DNA of 44,726 nucleotides from Acidisphaera sp. S103 (GTDB lineage: Bacteria > Pseudomonadota > Alphaproteobacteria > Acetobacterales > Acetobacteraceae), in contig NZ_LMUJ01000031.1 in assembly GCF_009765975.1 (NCBI RefSeq), forward strand, positions 113,554-158,279. The letters are read 5' to 3'. The notes beneath the pieces are model-generated. The model was not told the DNA's origin. It saw only the letters and a program-made list of their open reading frames with translations, and did not search any database. Below, piece by piece: positions 16,388 to 23,538 of the stretch. The position numbers and the translations under genes were made by a program. How positions within the stretch are numbered: position 1 is the first letter of the stretch; the number at the start of each line of letters is the position of its first letter.

Positions 16388-17063
16388 AGGGCCGATCCTG
16401 TTCGCCGGCGATCCGCACCGCAACTTCGCCCCGATCCTGCGTGCCTGCCATGCCCATCCACCCGGCACACTCATCTTGCTGGGTGACTGCGACTGCCAGG
16501 CGCCGCTGGCGCACATCCTTGCGCCTGTCATCGACAACGGTTGGGACGTGCGCTGGATCCTGGGCAACCGCGACACCGAAACCGAGGCCGCATACGACAA
16601 CCTGACCAGCCACAAGGGCGACCTGGGCCTGCGGGCCGCGCCAATCGGCGGTTTGTCCGTGGCCGGCCTGCCAGGCGTGTTCAAACCCAGGGTGTGGCAT
16701 CCGCTGGAAGGGCCGCCGTCCTACCAGACGCGCGCCGCCTTCCAGGCCGCCTTGCGTCCAGACGAACCCTGGCGGGGCGGTTTGCCGCTGTTCCATCGCG
16801 ACACGATCTTTCCGGAGGATTTTGACCGGGTTGCCGCGCTGCCATGCGACATCCTGGTGACCCACGAAGCCCCGTCCAGCCATCCCCACGGCTTCGCGGT
16901 CATCGACGCGCTGGCGGAACGCTGCGGTGCGCGCCTGATCGTGCATGGTCATCACCACCAGTCCTACGCGGCGATTCTGCCGAACGGGATCAGGGTCCGT
17001 GGGCTGGGCCTGGCGGAGCCGTGGCTACTGGACCTTGCGGACCCGCCGCCGCACCGTCTGTAG
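16380..17063 (+). CDS. Calcineurin-like metallophosphoesterase
   Basis: This 227-residue protein has the metal-binding motifs of the superfamily in order: GDPHRN (Asp11, His13), LLGDCD (Asp36), LGNRDTE (Asn63), a THEAP motif and VHGHHHQSY. It should hydrolyse a phosphate ester using two divalent metals. The GNHD/E motif reads GNRD, so the histidine that acts as general acid in many members is Arg here. The TTG at 16380 was chosen because GGAGG lies six bases upstream; it overlaps the amidase end by eight bases, implying coupling. The last 39 bases overlap the convergent PEP-CTERM gene. The substrate is unknown. Confidence 0.82.
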   Translation: MAEGPILFAGDPHRNFAPILRACHAHPPGTLILLGDCDCQAPLAHILAPVIDNGWDVRWILGNRDTETEAAYDNLTSHKGDLGLRAAPIGGLSVAGLPGVFKPRVWHPLEGPPSYQTRAAFQAALRPDEPWRGGLPLFHRDTIFPEDFDRVAALPCDILVTHEAPSSHPHGFAVIDALAERCGARLIVHGHHHQSYAAILPNGIRVRGLGLAEPWLLDLADPPPHRL

Positions 17064-18065
17064 CCCCGCGAGTGCAACGGCGAACACCGCCAGCGCGGCT
17101 GGCTCCGGCACGCCGTTATAGCCGATCGACTCCAACATCTCATATTCCGGCGAGCCGACGTTGTAGGTCGCCACGAGGCCGCTGCAACTGAACGCCGACT
17201 GGACATTGTCGCAGGTGCTGAAGTCGGCGAGGTCGCCGCTGCTATCCTGGTTGAAGCCGACGATGTCGGTCACGCCGCCATCCACCGAGAAATATGAGGT
17301 GACGGCGTCCGACGTGCTGAAGCTGGCAACGCCGGGTGCCGAATAGCGGTAAAGATCCAGCACGCCCCGGTCGTTCGCGTAATTGCCATTGGCGACACAC
17401 CCGGTGTTGGCGGGGTTGGCGAGGCAGAACACGATCTGGTTCAGCGTCGATCCTTGACCTCCGCCGCCCAGGATCTCGTTGATTTCGTGTTCCATCGCGT
17501 CGATCGCGCTGTAAGCGCCGCTGACCGGGGTTTTGGTATAATTCAGCGGGACGCTCGGGTTGTTGGTCAGTGTGACCACCCCGTCGTAGGCTTGGCCGCA
17601 ACTGCTGACGAAAGTGCCGGCGCTGTTGAAGCAGCCGGTGGCGTTCGCCGCGCCGAGCGCCACACGGGCGTCGGCCGAGGTCAACAGCACCGACCCGCCG
17701 GCGCCGGGCTGGTTGCCGGAGGACAGGTTGGCGATTGCGATGGACAGGACTGTGTTCGTCGGTTCGGCTTGTGAAACCGCCGCCAGGGCGGCGGTGTAGT
17801 TCGCATAGCTGTCTGTGTAGTCGGCGGTCTCGCTCTGACCCACGAAGTTGCCGTTGGCCTGGCTGAAGACGATCCCGACGGTGCCGGGGTTGGTGTATAG
17901 CGACTCGATGGTGCCGATGGCATCGTCGATGGCGCTTTCGACCTCTGTCTGGTCGGTGGCGCCGACGATCGAACTGTCGAACAGGGGCGTGATCGTCAAC
18001 GCGGCGGCCGGATGGATGGTGGTTACCGCGGCCAGCAGGGCACCGCTCCAGATCAGGCAACGCAT
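17025..18065 (-). CDS. PEP-CTERM sorting-domain protein, metalloprotease-like
   Basis: This 346-residue secreted protein has a signal peptide (MRCLIWSGALLAAVTTIHPA) and a C-terminal PEP-CTERM signal, VPEPAALAVFAVALAGL followed by QTVRRRVRKVQ, that exosortase would process for surface display or export. Residues 193-203 read HEINEILGGGG, close to the HExxH zincin motif found in related PEP-CTERM proteins, but the second His is Glu. Four or more cysteines in the body (CFNSAG, SSCGQ, FCLANP, GCVANG) suggest disulfides in the exported form. The ATG at 18065 begins the signal peptide, although no strong ribosome-binding site precedes it. No exosortase gene lies in the window. Confidence 0.78.
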   Translation of the reverse strand: MRCLIWSGALLAAVTTIHPAAALTITPLFDSSIVGATDQTEVESAIDDAIGTIESLYTNPGTVGIVFSQANGNFVGQSETADYTDSYANYTAALAAVSQAEPTNTVLSIAIANLSSGNQPGAGGSVLLTSADARVALGAANATGCFNSAGTFVSSCGQAYDGVVTLTNNPSVPLNYTKTPVSGAYSAIDAMEHEINEILGGGGQGSTLNQIVFCLANPANTGCVANGNYANDRGVLDLYRYSAPGVASFSTSDAVTSYFSVDGGVTDIVGFNQDSSGDLADFSTCDNVQSAFSCSGLVATYNVGSPEYEMLESIGYNGVPEPAALAVFAVALAGLQTVRRRVRKVQ

Positions 18066-18335
18066 GGGGCGGACGAGGACGGGCAAGTTTCGTTCTTTCA
18101 GGCTGGCAGTGCCAGGACATGCCGGGGAGATGGACCGGAATATTAGCAAAAATCATACCGGATAGGAGTTCATTTTGTAAACAGAAGCTTGCCGGGCGGC
18201 GTCCAATCGGGCCTGCCTCAACCTGTCAAGAATCCCGACACGACGCATGCAAGAGGTCCGCAACCGGCATTGGCCTTCCCTGTCATCGTATCGTAGTCTG
18301 CGCCCGCGACGCCCTTTTCAGACAACGAGACCCCA

Positions 18336-19415
18336 GTGACCCAGATCGCCATCACCCGGACCGCCACGCCCAAGCAAACGCCCGCCGACGAGACGCTGGC
18401 GTTCGGAAAAGTCTTCTCCGACCACATGTTCCTGATGAACTATGAGGACGGGAAGGGGTGGCATAACCCGCGCATTGAACCATATGCGCCGTTCACGCTT
18501 GACCCCGCGACCTGCGTCCTGCACTACGGCCAGGCGATTTTCGACGGCCTGAAGGCATTCCGCGGCCCCGACGGGCAGGTGCGCCTGTTCCGCGTCGGCG
18601 ATCACGCGCGCCGGCTGAACAAGTCGGCACACTATCTGTGCATTCCCGAGATGGATCCCGCCATGGTCGAGGAATCGATCCGCGCCTTGGTCGAGGTTGA
18701 CCGGCGCTGGGTTCCGTCACTGCCCGGGACGTCGCTGTATATCCGGCCCACCGTCATCGCCACGGAGACATTCCTGGGCGTGCATCCGTCCCACAGCTAC
18801 CTGTATTACGTGATCGTCGGTCCGGTTGGGGCGTACTACAAGGAAGGCATGAACCCGGTCAGCATCCTGGCCTCCGACCAGTATGTCCGTGCCGTGAAGG
18901 GGGGACTGGGGGCAGCGAAAACCGCCGGCAACTACGCCGCCTCCCTGTACGGCGCCGAGGAAGCCCAGAAGGCGGGCTACACCCAGGTTCTGTGGCTGGA
19001 TGGGGTTGAGCACAAATACCTCGATGAGGTCGGCACGATGAACATCATGCTGAAGATCGGCGACGAGGTGATCACGCCACCGCTGAACGGCGCCATCCTT
19101 GCCGGCATCACTCGCGATTCCGTGCTGACCCTGCTGCGCGACTGGGGCTTGCGGGTGTCCGAACGTCCCATCTCCATCGACGACGTCCTGGCCGCCGCCA
19201 AGGCGGGCACGCTGGAAATGTGGGGCACCGGTACCGCCGCGGTCATCTCTCCGGTGGGTGAACTCGGCTACAAGGGTGAGCGCTACGTCATCAACGGCGG
19301 GAAGACCGGCGCCCTGACGCAGAAGCTGTATGACACGATCGTCGGCATCCAATACGGCACCGCCCCCGACCCGCACGGCTGGGCCCGGTTGCTGGGGAAT
19401 CGTTTGGGCGGATAG
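18336..19415 (+). CDS. ilvE: Branched-chain amino acid aminotransferase
   Basis: This 359-residue fold-type IV PLP enzyme makes the last step of valine, leucine and isoleucine synthesis and the first of their breakdown. The typical BCAT path is present: YGQAIFDGLKAFRGPDG, RLNKSA, the phosphate and substrate loop SLYIRPTVIATE, the Schiff-base lysine Lys195 in GGLGAAKTAGNY, and WLDGVEHKYLDEVGTMNI. Its length matches the longer BCAT group. The start is GTG at 18336, with only a weak GAGA in front. It is divergent from the PEP-CTERM gene, 270 bases away, and its stop lies in a small hairpin. Confidence 0.93.
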   Translation: MTQIAITRTATPKQTPADETLAFGKVFSDHMFLMNYEDGKGWHNPRIEPYAPFTLDPATCVLHYGQAIFDGLKAFRGPDGQVRLFRVGDHARRLNKSAHYLCIPEMDPAMVEESIRALVEVDRRWVPSLPGTSLYIRPTVIATETFLGVHPSHSYLYYVIVGPVGAYYKEGMNPVSILASDQYVRAVKGGLGAAKTAGNYAASLYGAEEAQKAGYTQVLWLDGVEHKYLDEVGTMNIMLKIGDEVITPPLNGAILAGITRDSVLTLLRDWGLRVSERPISIDDVLAAAKAGTLEMWGTGTAAVISPVGELGYKGERYVINGGKTGALTQKLYDTIVGIQYGTAPDPHGWARLLGNRLGG

Positions 19416-19431
19416 GGTAAAGGCCTATCCG
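19409..19431 (+). terminator. Hairpin over the ilvE stop codon
   Basis: CGGATAGG at 19409-19416 pairs perfectly with CCTATCCG at 19424-19431 around a seven-base loop. The ilvE stop TAG lies inside the left arm. There is no T-run after it, so intrinsic termination is doubtful; it may stabilise the 3' end of the transcript. Confidence 0.3.
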
Positions 19432-19564
19432 TCGCTGACGAGGATCTTCAGGCGCTCGGGCCTATCATGCCTTGCGCCTTCTCGTGTGGCGGCCATGCGT
19501 CGCACCGTCCTCGCGGTTTGGATGTGCCGGAATGAGTCAAATACGTTCATGATCTGACGCGCTT

Positions 19565-21205
19565 ATGCTCCGCCTGACCGAACTCAAACTCCCCCTCGAC
19601 CACACGCAGGACGTCCTGCGTGACGCCGTGCTGGCGCGCCTTGCGATCGCTCCCGAAGACTTGCTGACCCTGACCGTTGCCCGCCGCGCCTACGATGCCC
19701 GCCGCCGCTCCGCGATCAGCCTGGTCTACGCCGTTGACGTCACGCTCCGGGACGAAGCCGCCGCCCTGGCCGCCGATCCGACCTTGCGCCCAACTCCGGA
19801 TACAGAGTATCGCCCGCCCGTCCACGTCCAATCGCCGATGAACCGCCCTGTCGTTGTCGGCACCGGCCCATGTGGACTGATGGCCGCGCTGACCTTGGCG
19901 GAGATGGGGTTCCGGCCGTTGATCCTGGAACGTGGGCAACCGGTTCGGCAGCGCACCAAGGACACCTGGGGGTTGTGGCGGCGCGCTGTCCTTAATCCGG
20001 AATCCAATGTCCAATTTGGCGAGGGCGGGGCGGGCACGTTTTCCGACGGCAAACTCTACAGTGGCATCAAGGACCCCAGGCACCTGACGCGCAAACTGCT
20101 TACGGCGTTCGTGGAAGCCGGTGCGCCCGAGGACATCCTGACCAACAGCAAACCCCATATCGGCACGTTTCGCCTTGTCACCGTGGTGGAAGGTATCCGC
20201 GCCAAGATCGAGGCGTTGGGCGGGGAATATCGTTTCTCGGCCCGGGTCGAGGATATTCGGTTGGACGCCGCCCGGCATATCCGCGGGTTGACCCTGGCGA
20301 GCGGGGAAGAAATCGACGCCGATCACGTCATCCTAGCTGTCGGTCACAGCGCCCGTGATACCTTTGCCATGCTGCACCGGAACGGCGTTCATATCGTGGC
20401 CAAACCGTTCTCGATCGGGGCGCGTATCGAGCACCCGCAGTCCCTGATCGATCGGGCGCGGTTCGGGGCGTTCGCGGGGCATCCCATGCTGGGGTCCGCC
20501 GACTACAAGCTGGTGCATCACGCCGGTAATGGCCGGTCCGTCTACAGCTTCTGCATGTGTCCCGGGGGCCGTGTCGTTGCAGCGACGAGCGAGCCTGGAT
20601 GTGTCGCCACCAATGGCATGAGCCAATATTCGCGCGCCGAGTTCAATGCCAACGCCGGCATCGTCGTCGGGATCACGCCGGCGGATTATCCCGGCGATCC
20701 CCTGGCCGGCATCGCCTTCCAACAGGTGTGGGAACAACGCGCGTTCCTGGCCGGGGGCAGCACCTATGCCGCGCCAGCCCAGCGCGTCGGCGATTTGCTC
20801 GGTGGTCGAGCGTCGGTGGCACTGGGGCAGGTCGAGCCGTCATATAAACCCGGGGTGGTTCCCGCCGATCTGGCCGCCTGTCTGCCAGAGTTCGCTGTCG
20901 AGGCTATCCGCGAGGCATTGGGGAAGTTCGATCGCGAAATCCCCGGCTTCGCCATGCATGACGCGGTACTGACCGGCGTGGAAACCCGCACGTCCAGCCC
21001 GATCCGGATTGGCCGGGGGACCGATGGGATGAGTTTGAACACGCCAGGGCTTTTCCCGGCTGGCGAGGGCGCGGGCTATGCCGGGGGCATCATGTCGGCC
21101 GGTGTGGACGGCATCAGGGTGGCTGAGGCGGTGGCGTGTCGTTTGACGGAGAGTCCCCTTGTGGAGCGGATGACGCGGGGACAGGGGGTGGTGGCGTACG
21201 GGTAG
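19565..21205 (+). CDS. Uncharacterised FAD-dependent dehydrogenase, COG2509 type
   Basis: This 546-residue flavoprotein has an N-terminal domain of about 90 residues (MLRLTELKLPLDHTQD onward) that is characteristic of the COG2509 group, then the FAD-binding fold VVVGTGPCGLMAALTLAE at 96-113. FGEGGAGTFSDGKLYSG and PAGEGAGYAGGIMSAGVDG near the C-terminus are strong family marks. Members are predicted NAD(P)/FAD-dependent enzymes with no settled substrate. It stands 149 bases after ilvE and 89 before hprK, on the same strand. It may be transcribed with either, but the spacing argues for its own promoter. Confidence 0.88.
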   Translation: MLRLTELKLPLDHTQDVLRDAVLARLAIAPEDLLTLTVARRAYDARRRSAISLVYAVDVTLRDEAAALAADPTLRPTPDTEYRPPVHVQSPMNRPVVVGTGPCGLMAALTLAEMGFRPLILERGQPVRQRTKDTWGLWRRAVLNPESNVQFGEGGAGTFSDGKLYSGIKDPRHLTRKLLTAFVEAGAPEDILTNSKPHIGTFRLVTVVEGIRAKIEALGGEYRFSARVEDIRLDAARHIRGLTLASGEEIDADHVILAVGHSARDTFAMLHRNGVHIVAKPFSIGARIEHPQSLIDRARFGAFAGHPMLGSADYKLVHHAGNGRSVYSFCMCPGGRVVAATSEPGCVATNGMSQYSRAEFNANAGIVVGITPADYPGDPLAGIAFQQVWEQRAFLAGGSTYAAPAQRVGDLLGGRASVALGQVEPSYKPGVVPADLAACLPEFAVEAIREALGKFDREIPGFAMHDAVLTGVETRTSSPIRIGRGTDGMSLNTPGLFPAGEGAGYAGGIMSAGVDGIRVAEAVACRLTESPLVERMTRGQGVVAYG

Positions 21206-21294
21206 GGTGAATCGGATGCTACACTCGAAGTTTGTAGTGACAGGGTGTCGATAAGCCGCTTCCTTTTCGCGAGTGATGCGATCAGAATGTTCCA

Positions 21295-21729
21295 ATGCAC
21301 AGCCAACGGCGCATGCACGGAAGCTGCGTAGCAAGAGATGGAGACGGGATTCTGATGGTTGGCCCGTCGGGATCCGGAAAATCCGATCTTGCCCTGAGAC
21401 TTCTTTCACGCGGCTTCGAACTGGTGGCGGACGATCAGGTGGACATCGCGGACGGCATCGCCTCTTGCCCCGCTGAACTGGCCGGGTTGTTGGAAGCGCG
21501 CGGGATCGGCATCGTGCGTTTGCCGAACCGGCCCCAGGCACGCCTTGCCTTGATCGTCGCACTAGACGGATCCGCCGACCGGCTGCCTGAGCCGCGTCGA
21601 CATCCGGAATTGGGGCTGCCGGTGGTGCGGATCGACGCCACCGCCGCCTCGGCCGCGGATAAGGTGGTTCTGGCGTTGGATTGCGCCCTCGGGCGGATCA
21701 GTCAGGTGGCCGGAGCGTTCGTCGCATGA
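21295..21729 (+). CDS. hprK: HPr kinase/phosphorylase, C-terminal-domain-only form
   Basis: HprK phosphorylates HPr on a serine using ATP, and reverses it with phosphate. This one is 144 residues, half the size of the Firmicutes enzyme, and contains only the catalytic domain: the Walker A motif GPSGSGKS (23-30), LRLLSRGFELVADDQV, and EARGIGIVRLPN, the HprK signature region. Loss of the N-terminal domain is usual in alphaproteobacteria. It opens the regulatory PTS cluster and overlaps rapZ by four bases (ATGA). In other alphaproteobacteria the gene often follows a two-component pair; here a COG2509 flavoprotein is upstream instead. Confidence 0.92.
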   Translation: MHSQRRMHGSCVARDGDGILMVGPSGSGKSDLALRLLSRGFELVADDQVDIADGIASCPAELAGLLEARGIGIVRLPNRPQARLALIVALDGSADRLPEPRRHPELGLPVVRIDATAASAADKVVLALDCALGRISQVAGAFVA

Positions 21730-22709
21730 GCAGCCTGGCCGTCGTCATCGTCAGTGGCCTGTCCGGCGGCGGCAAGGCCTCGATTCTGCGGGCGCTGGAG
21801 GATGTCGGCTATGAAGCGGTGGACAACCCGCCATTGACGATGCTGGAGGAAATGATCTGCCGCGGCGACCGTAAGCTGGCGGTGGGTATCGACGCCCGCA
21901 CCCGCGGCTTCGATGCTAACGACGTGCTGAACGCGATCACGCGTCTGCAGACCAATCCCGGCCTGCGCATTCAACTTGTCTACGCCTGGGCCGACGACAG
22001 CACCCTGCTGCGCCGCTACACCGAGACCCGCCGCCGTCATCCACTGGCGCCGCAGGGGGTGGTCGCCGATGGTATCGCGGCGGAAGTCGTGCTGACCGAA
22101 CCGCTGCGCGAGCACGCCGACCTGGTGGTGGATACGTCCGGCCTGCCGATCGCCAACCTGCGCCGCCTGATCGAGCGGTATTTCGGTGCTGGCTCCGACC
22201 AGGCGCGCATGGTTGTTTCCCTGGTCTCCTTCGCCTATCCCAAAGGCCTGCCGCGGGAAGCAGACCTGGTATTCGATGCACGCTTCCTACGGAACCCGCA
22301 CTACGATCCCATATTGCGGCCCAAGACCGGAATGGACCGCGATGTCGCGGCTTATATCAAGGCCGATCCCGACTTCGCGAAATATTTTTCGCTGCTGACG
22401 GGCCTCGTCGAACTTGCCTTGCCGCGGTTCGTGCAAGAGGGCAAGAGATACGCTACGATCACGATTGGGTGTACGGGAGGCCGTCACAGGTCCGTCTATC
22501 TGATTGAAAAATTAGCAAAGCATCTCACTTCGTGCGTCACGGCGAAGAGTGCCGATCGGACTGACGATCCCTGCTGGCAGGTGTTCGTCACCCACCGGGA
22601 ACTGGCGAGCGAGGGAAACGGGAACAGTTTTCTATCGGACCGCCCGGTTGCGCGCCGGGACGAATCCGACCTAGATAGAATTGCGCAGGGTTTGTCGGTT
22701 CAGGCGTAG
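21726..22709 (+). CDS. rapZ: RNase adapter / nucleotide-binding protein RapZ
   Basis: This 327-residue P-loop protein belongs to the RapZ/YvcJ family, which in enteric bacteria guides RNase E to small RNAs controlling glucosamine-6-phosphate synthase, and elsewhere acts as a GTPase. Family marks include LEDVGYEAVDNPP, DARTRGFD, a YTETRRRHPL motif and the C-terminal TITIGCTGGRHRSVYLIEKL. The P-loop is GLSGGGKAS: the Ser/Thr expected directly after Lys is Ala, with Ser one position later, so nucleotide binding may differ. It overlaps hprK at its start and is followed, after 107 bases, by the EIIA gene. Confidence 0.93.
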   Translation: MSSLAVVIVSGLSGGGKASILRALEDVGYEAVDNPPLTMLEEMICRGDRKLAVGIDARTRGFDANDVLNAITRLQTNPGLRIQLVYAWADDSTLLRRYTETRRRHPLAPQGVVADGIAAEVVLTEPLREHADLVVDTSGLPIANLRRLIERYFGAGSDQARMVVSLVSFAYPKGLPREADLVFDARFLRNPHYDPILRPKTGMDRDVAAYIKADPDFAKYFSLLTGLVELALPRFVQEGKRYATITIGCTGGRHRSVYLIEKLAKHLTSCVTAKSADRTDDPCWQVFVTHRELASEGNGNSFLSDRPVARRDESDLDRIAQGLSVQA

Positions 22710-22816
22710 GAGGCCTGATACAGTACGATGGGCACATCGAACGCTTACGGATTGGCTCGCCCGCTCATGCTCTGGTCGGCCTGCCCGCATACGCACCGGG
22801 ATTCCATGGTTCGCTC

Positions 22817-23239
22817 ATGATCGGTATGATCCTGGTGACGCATGGGCATCTCGCGGACGAATTGCGCCGGGCCATGGAACATGTGGTCGGGGCCCAGCGA
22901 AACGTCGACACGGTCTGTATCGGACCGGAAGACGACATGGAAAACCGCCGAGCCGAGATAGAGGCTTGCATCGGGCGGTGCGATACCGGCGACGGGGTCG
23001 TGCTGCTGACCGACATGTTTGGCGGAACCCCCTGCAACCTCGCCATCTCCATGATGGAAAAGAAAGGTGTGGAGGTTATCGCCGGCGTCAACCTGCCGAT
23101 GCTGGTTAAATTGGCGAAAGTCCGGTCAAAGCAGCCGCTGGCCGATGCGGTCACCTGCGCCGAGGACGCCGGGCGAAAATACATCGCCGCTGCGTCCCAT
23201 ATCCTGCACGGCTGCAAGGCGAACGGGTCCTGTGGATGA
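22817..23239 (+). CDS. PTS EIIA component, mannose/fructose family
   Basis: This 140-residue protein has the EIIA-Man fold. The phospho-accepting histidine is His9 in VTHGHLADEL, and the second landmark, GVVLLTDMFGGTPCNLA, is clear. In this gene context the protein receives phosphate from HPr and acts as a signalling output, since no EIIB or membrane EIIC gene is present. The ATG at 22817 has no good ribosome-binding site, but no other start gives the required N-terminal strand. It overlaps the HPr gene by four bases (ATGA). Confidence 0.92.
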   Translation: MIGMILVTHGHLADELRRAMEHVVGAQRNVDTVCIGPEDDMENRRAEIEACIGRCDTGDGVVLLTDMFGGTPCNLAISMMEKKGVEVIAGVNLPMLVKLAKVRSKQPLADAVTCAEDAGRKYIAAASHILHGCKANGSCG

Positions 23240-23538
23240 GTGATTCGTCGTCGCCGAGTGGGCAACCTATCCTCTCGCGCGTCGTCACCATCTGCAACAA
23301 GCGCGGCCTGCATGCCAGGGCGGCCGCCCGGTTCGTCACCCTCGCCGAACAGTTCGGCGCTTCGGTAGACGTACTGCGGGACGGGCAGGTCATCTCCGCC
23401 CGGTCCATCATGGGGCTGATGATGTTGGGCGCCGGGCGTGGTGCCGAGATCGAGTTGCGTGCCGAAGGCTGGGATGCCAAGGAGGCGCTGGACGCCCTGG
23501 CAACCCTGGTCGAGGCCGGCTTCGATGAACAGGATTGA
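23236..23538 (+). CDS. ptsH: Phosphocarrier protein HPr
   Basis: This 100-residue protein carries both HPr regulatory sites: His26 in KRGLHARAA, phosphorylated by enzyme I, and Ser57 in SARSIMGLMML, the site used by HprK. Residues 1-12 are a polar extension compared with E. coli HPr. The presence of the serine site beside hprK shows that the kinase/phosphorylase has its partner here. The start overlaps the EIIA stop, and its last 14 bases overlap the enzyme I start, so the three are translated as a block. Confidence 0.94.
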   Translation: MSDSSSPSGQPILSRVVTICNKRGLHARAAARFVTLAEQFGASVDVLRDGQVISARSIMGLMMLGAGRGAEIELRAEGWDAKEALDALATLVEAGFDEQD

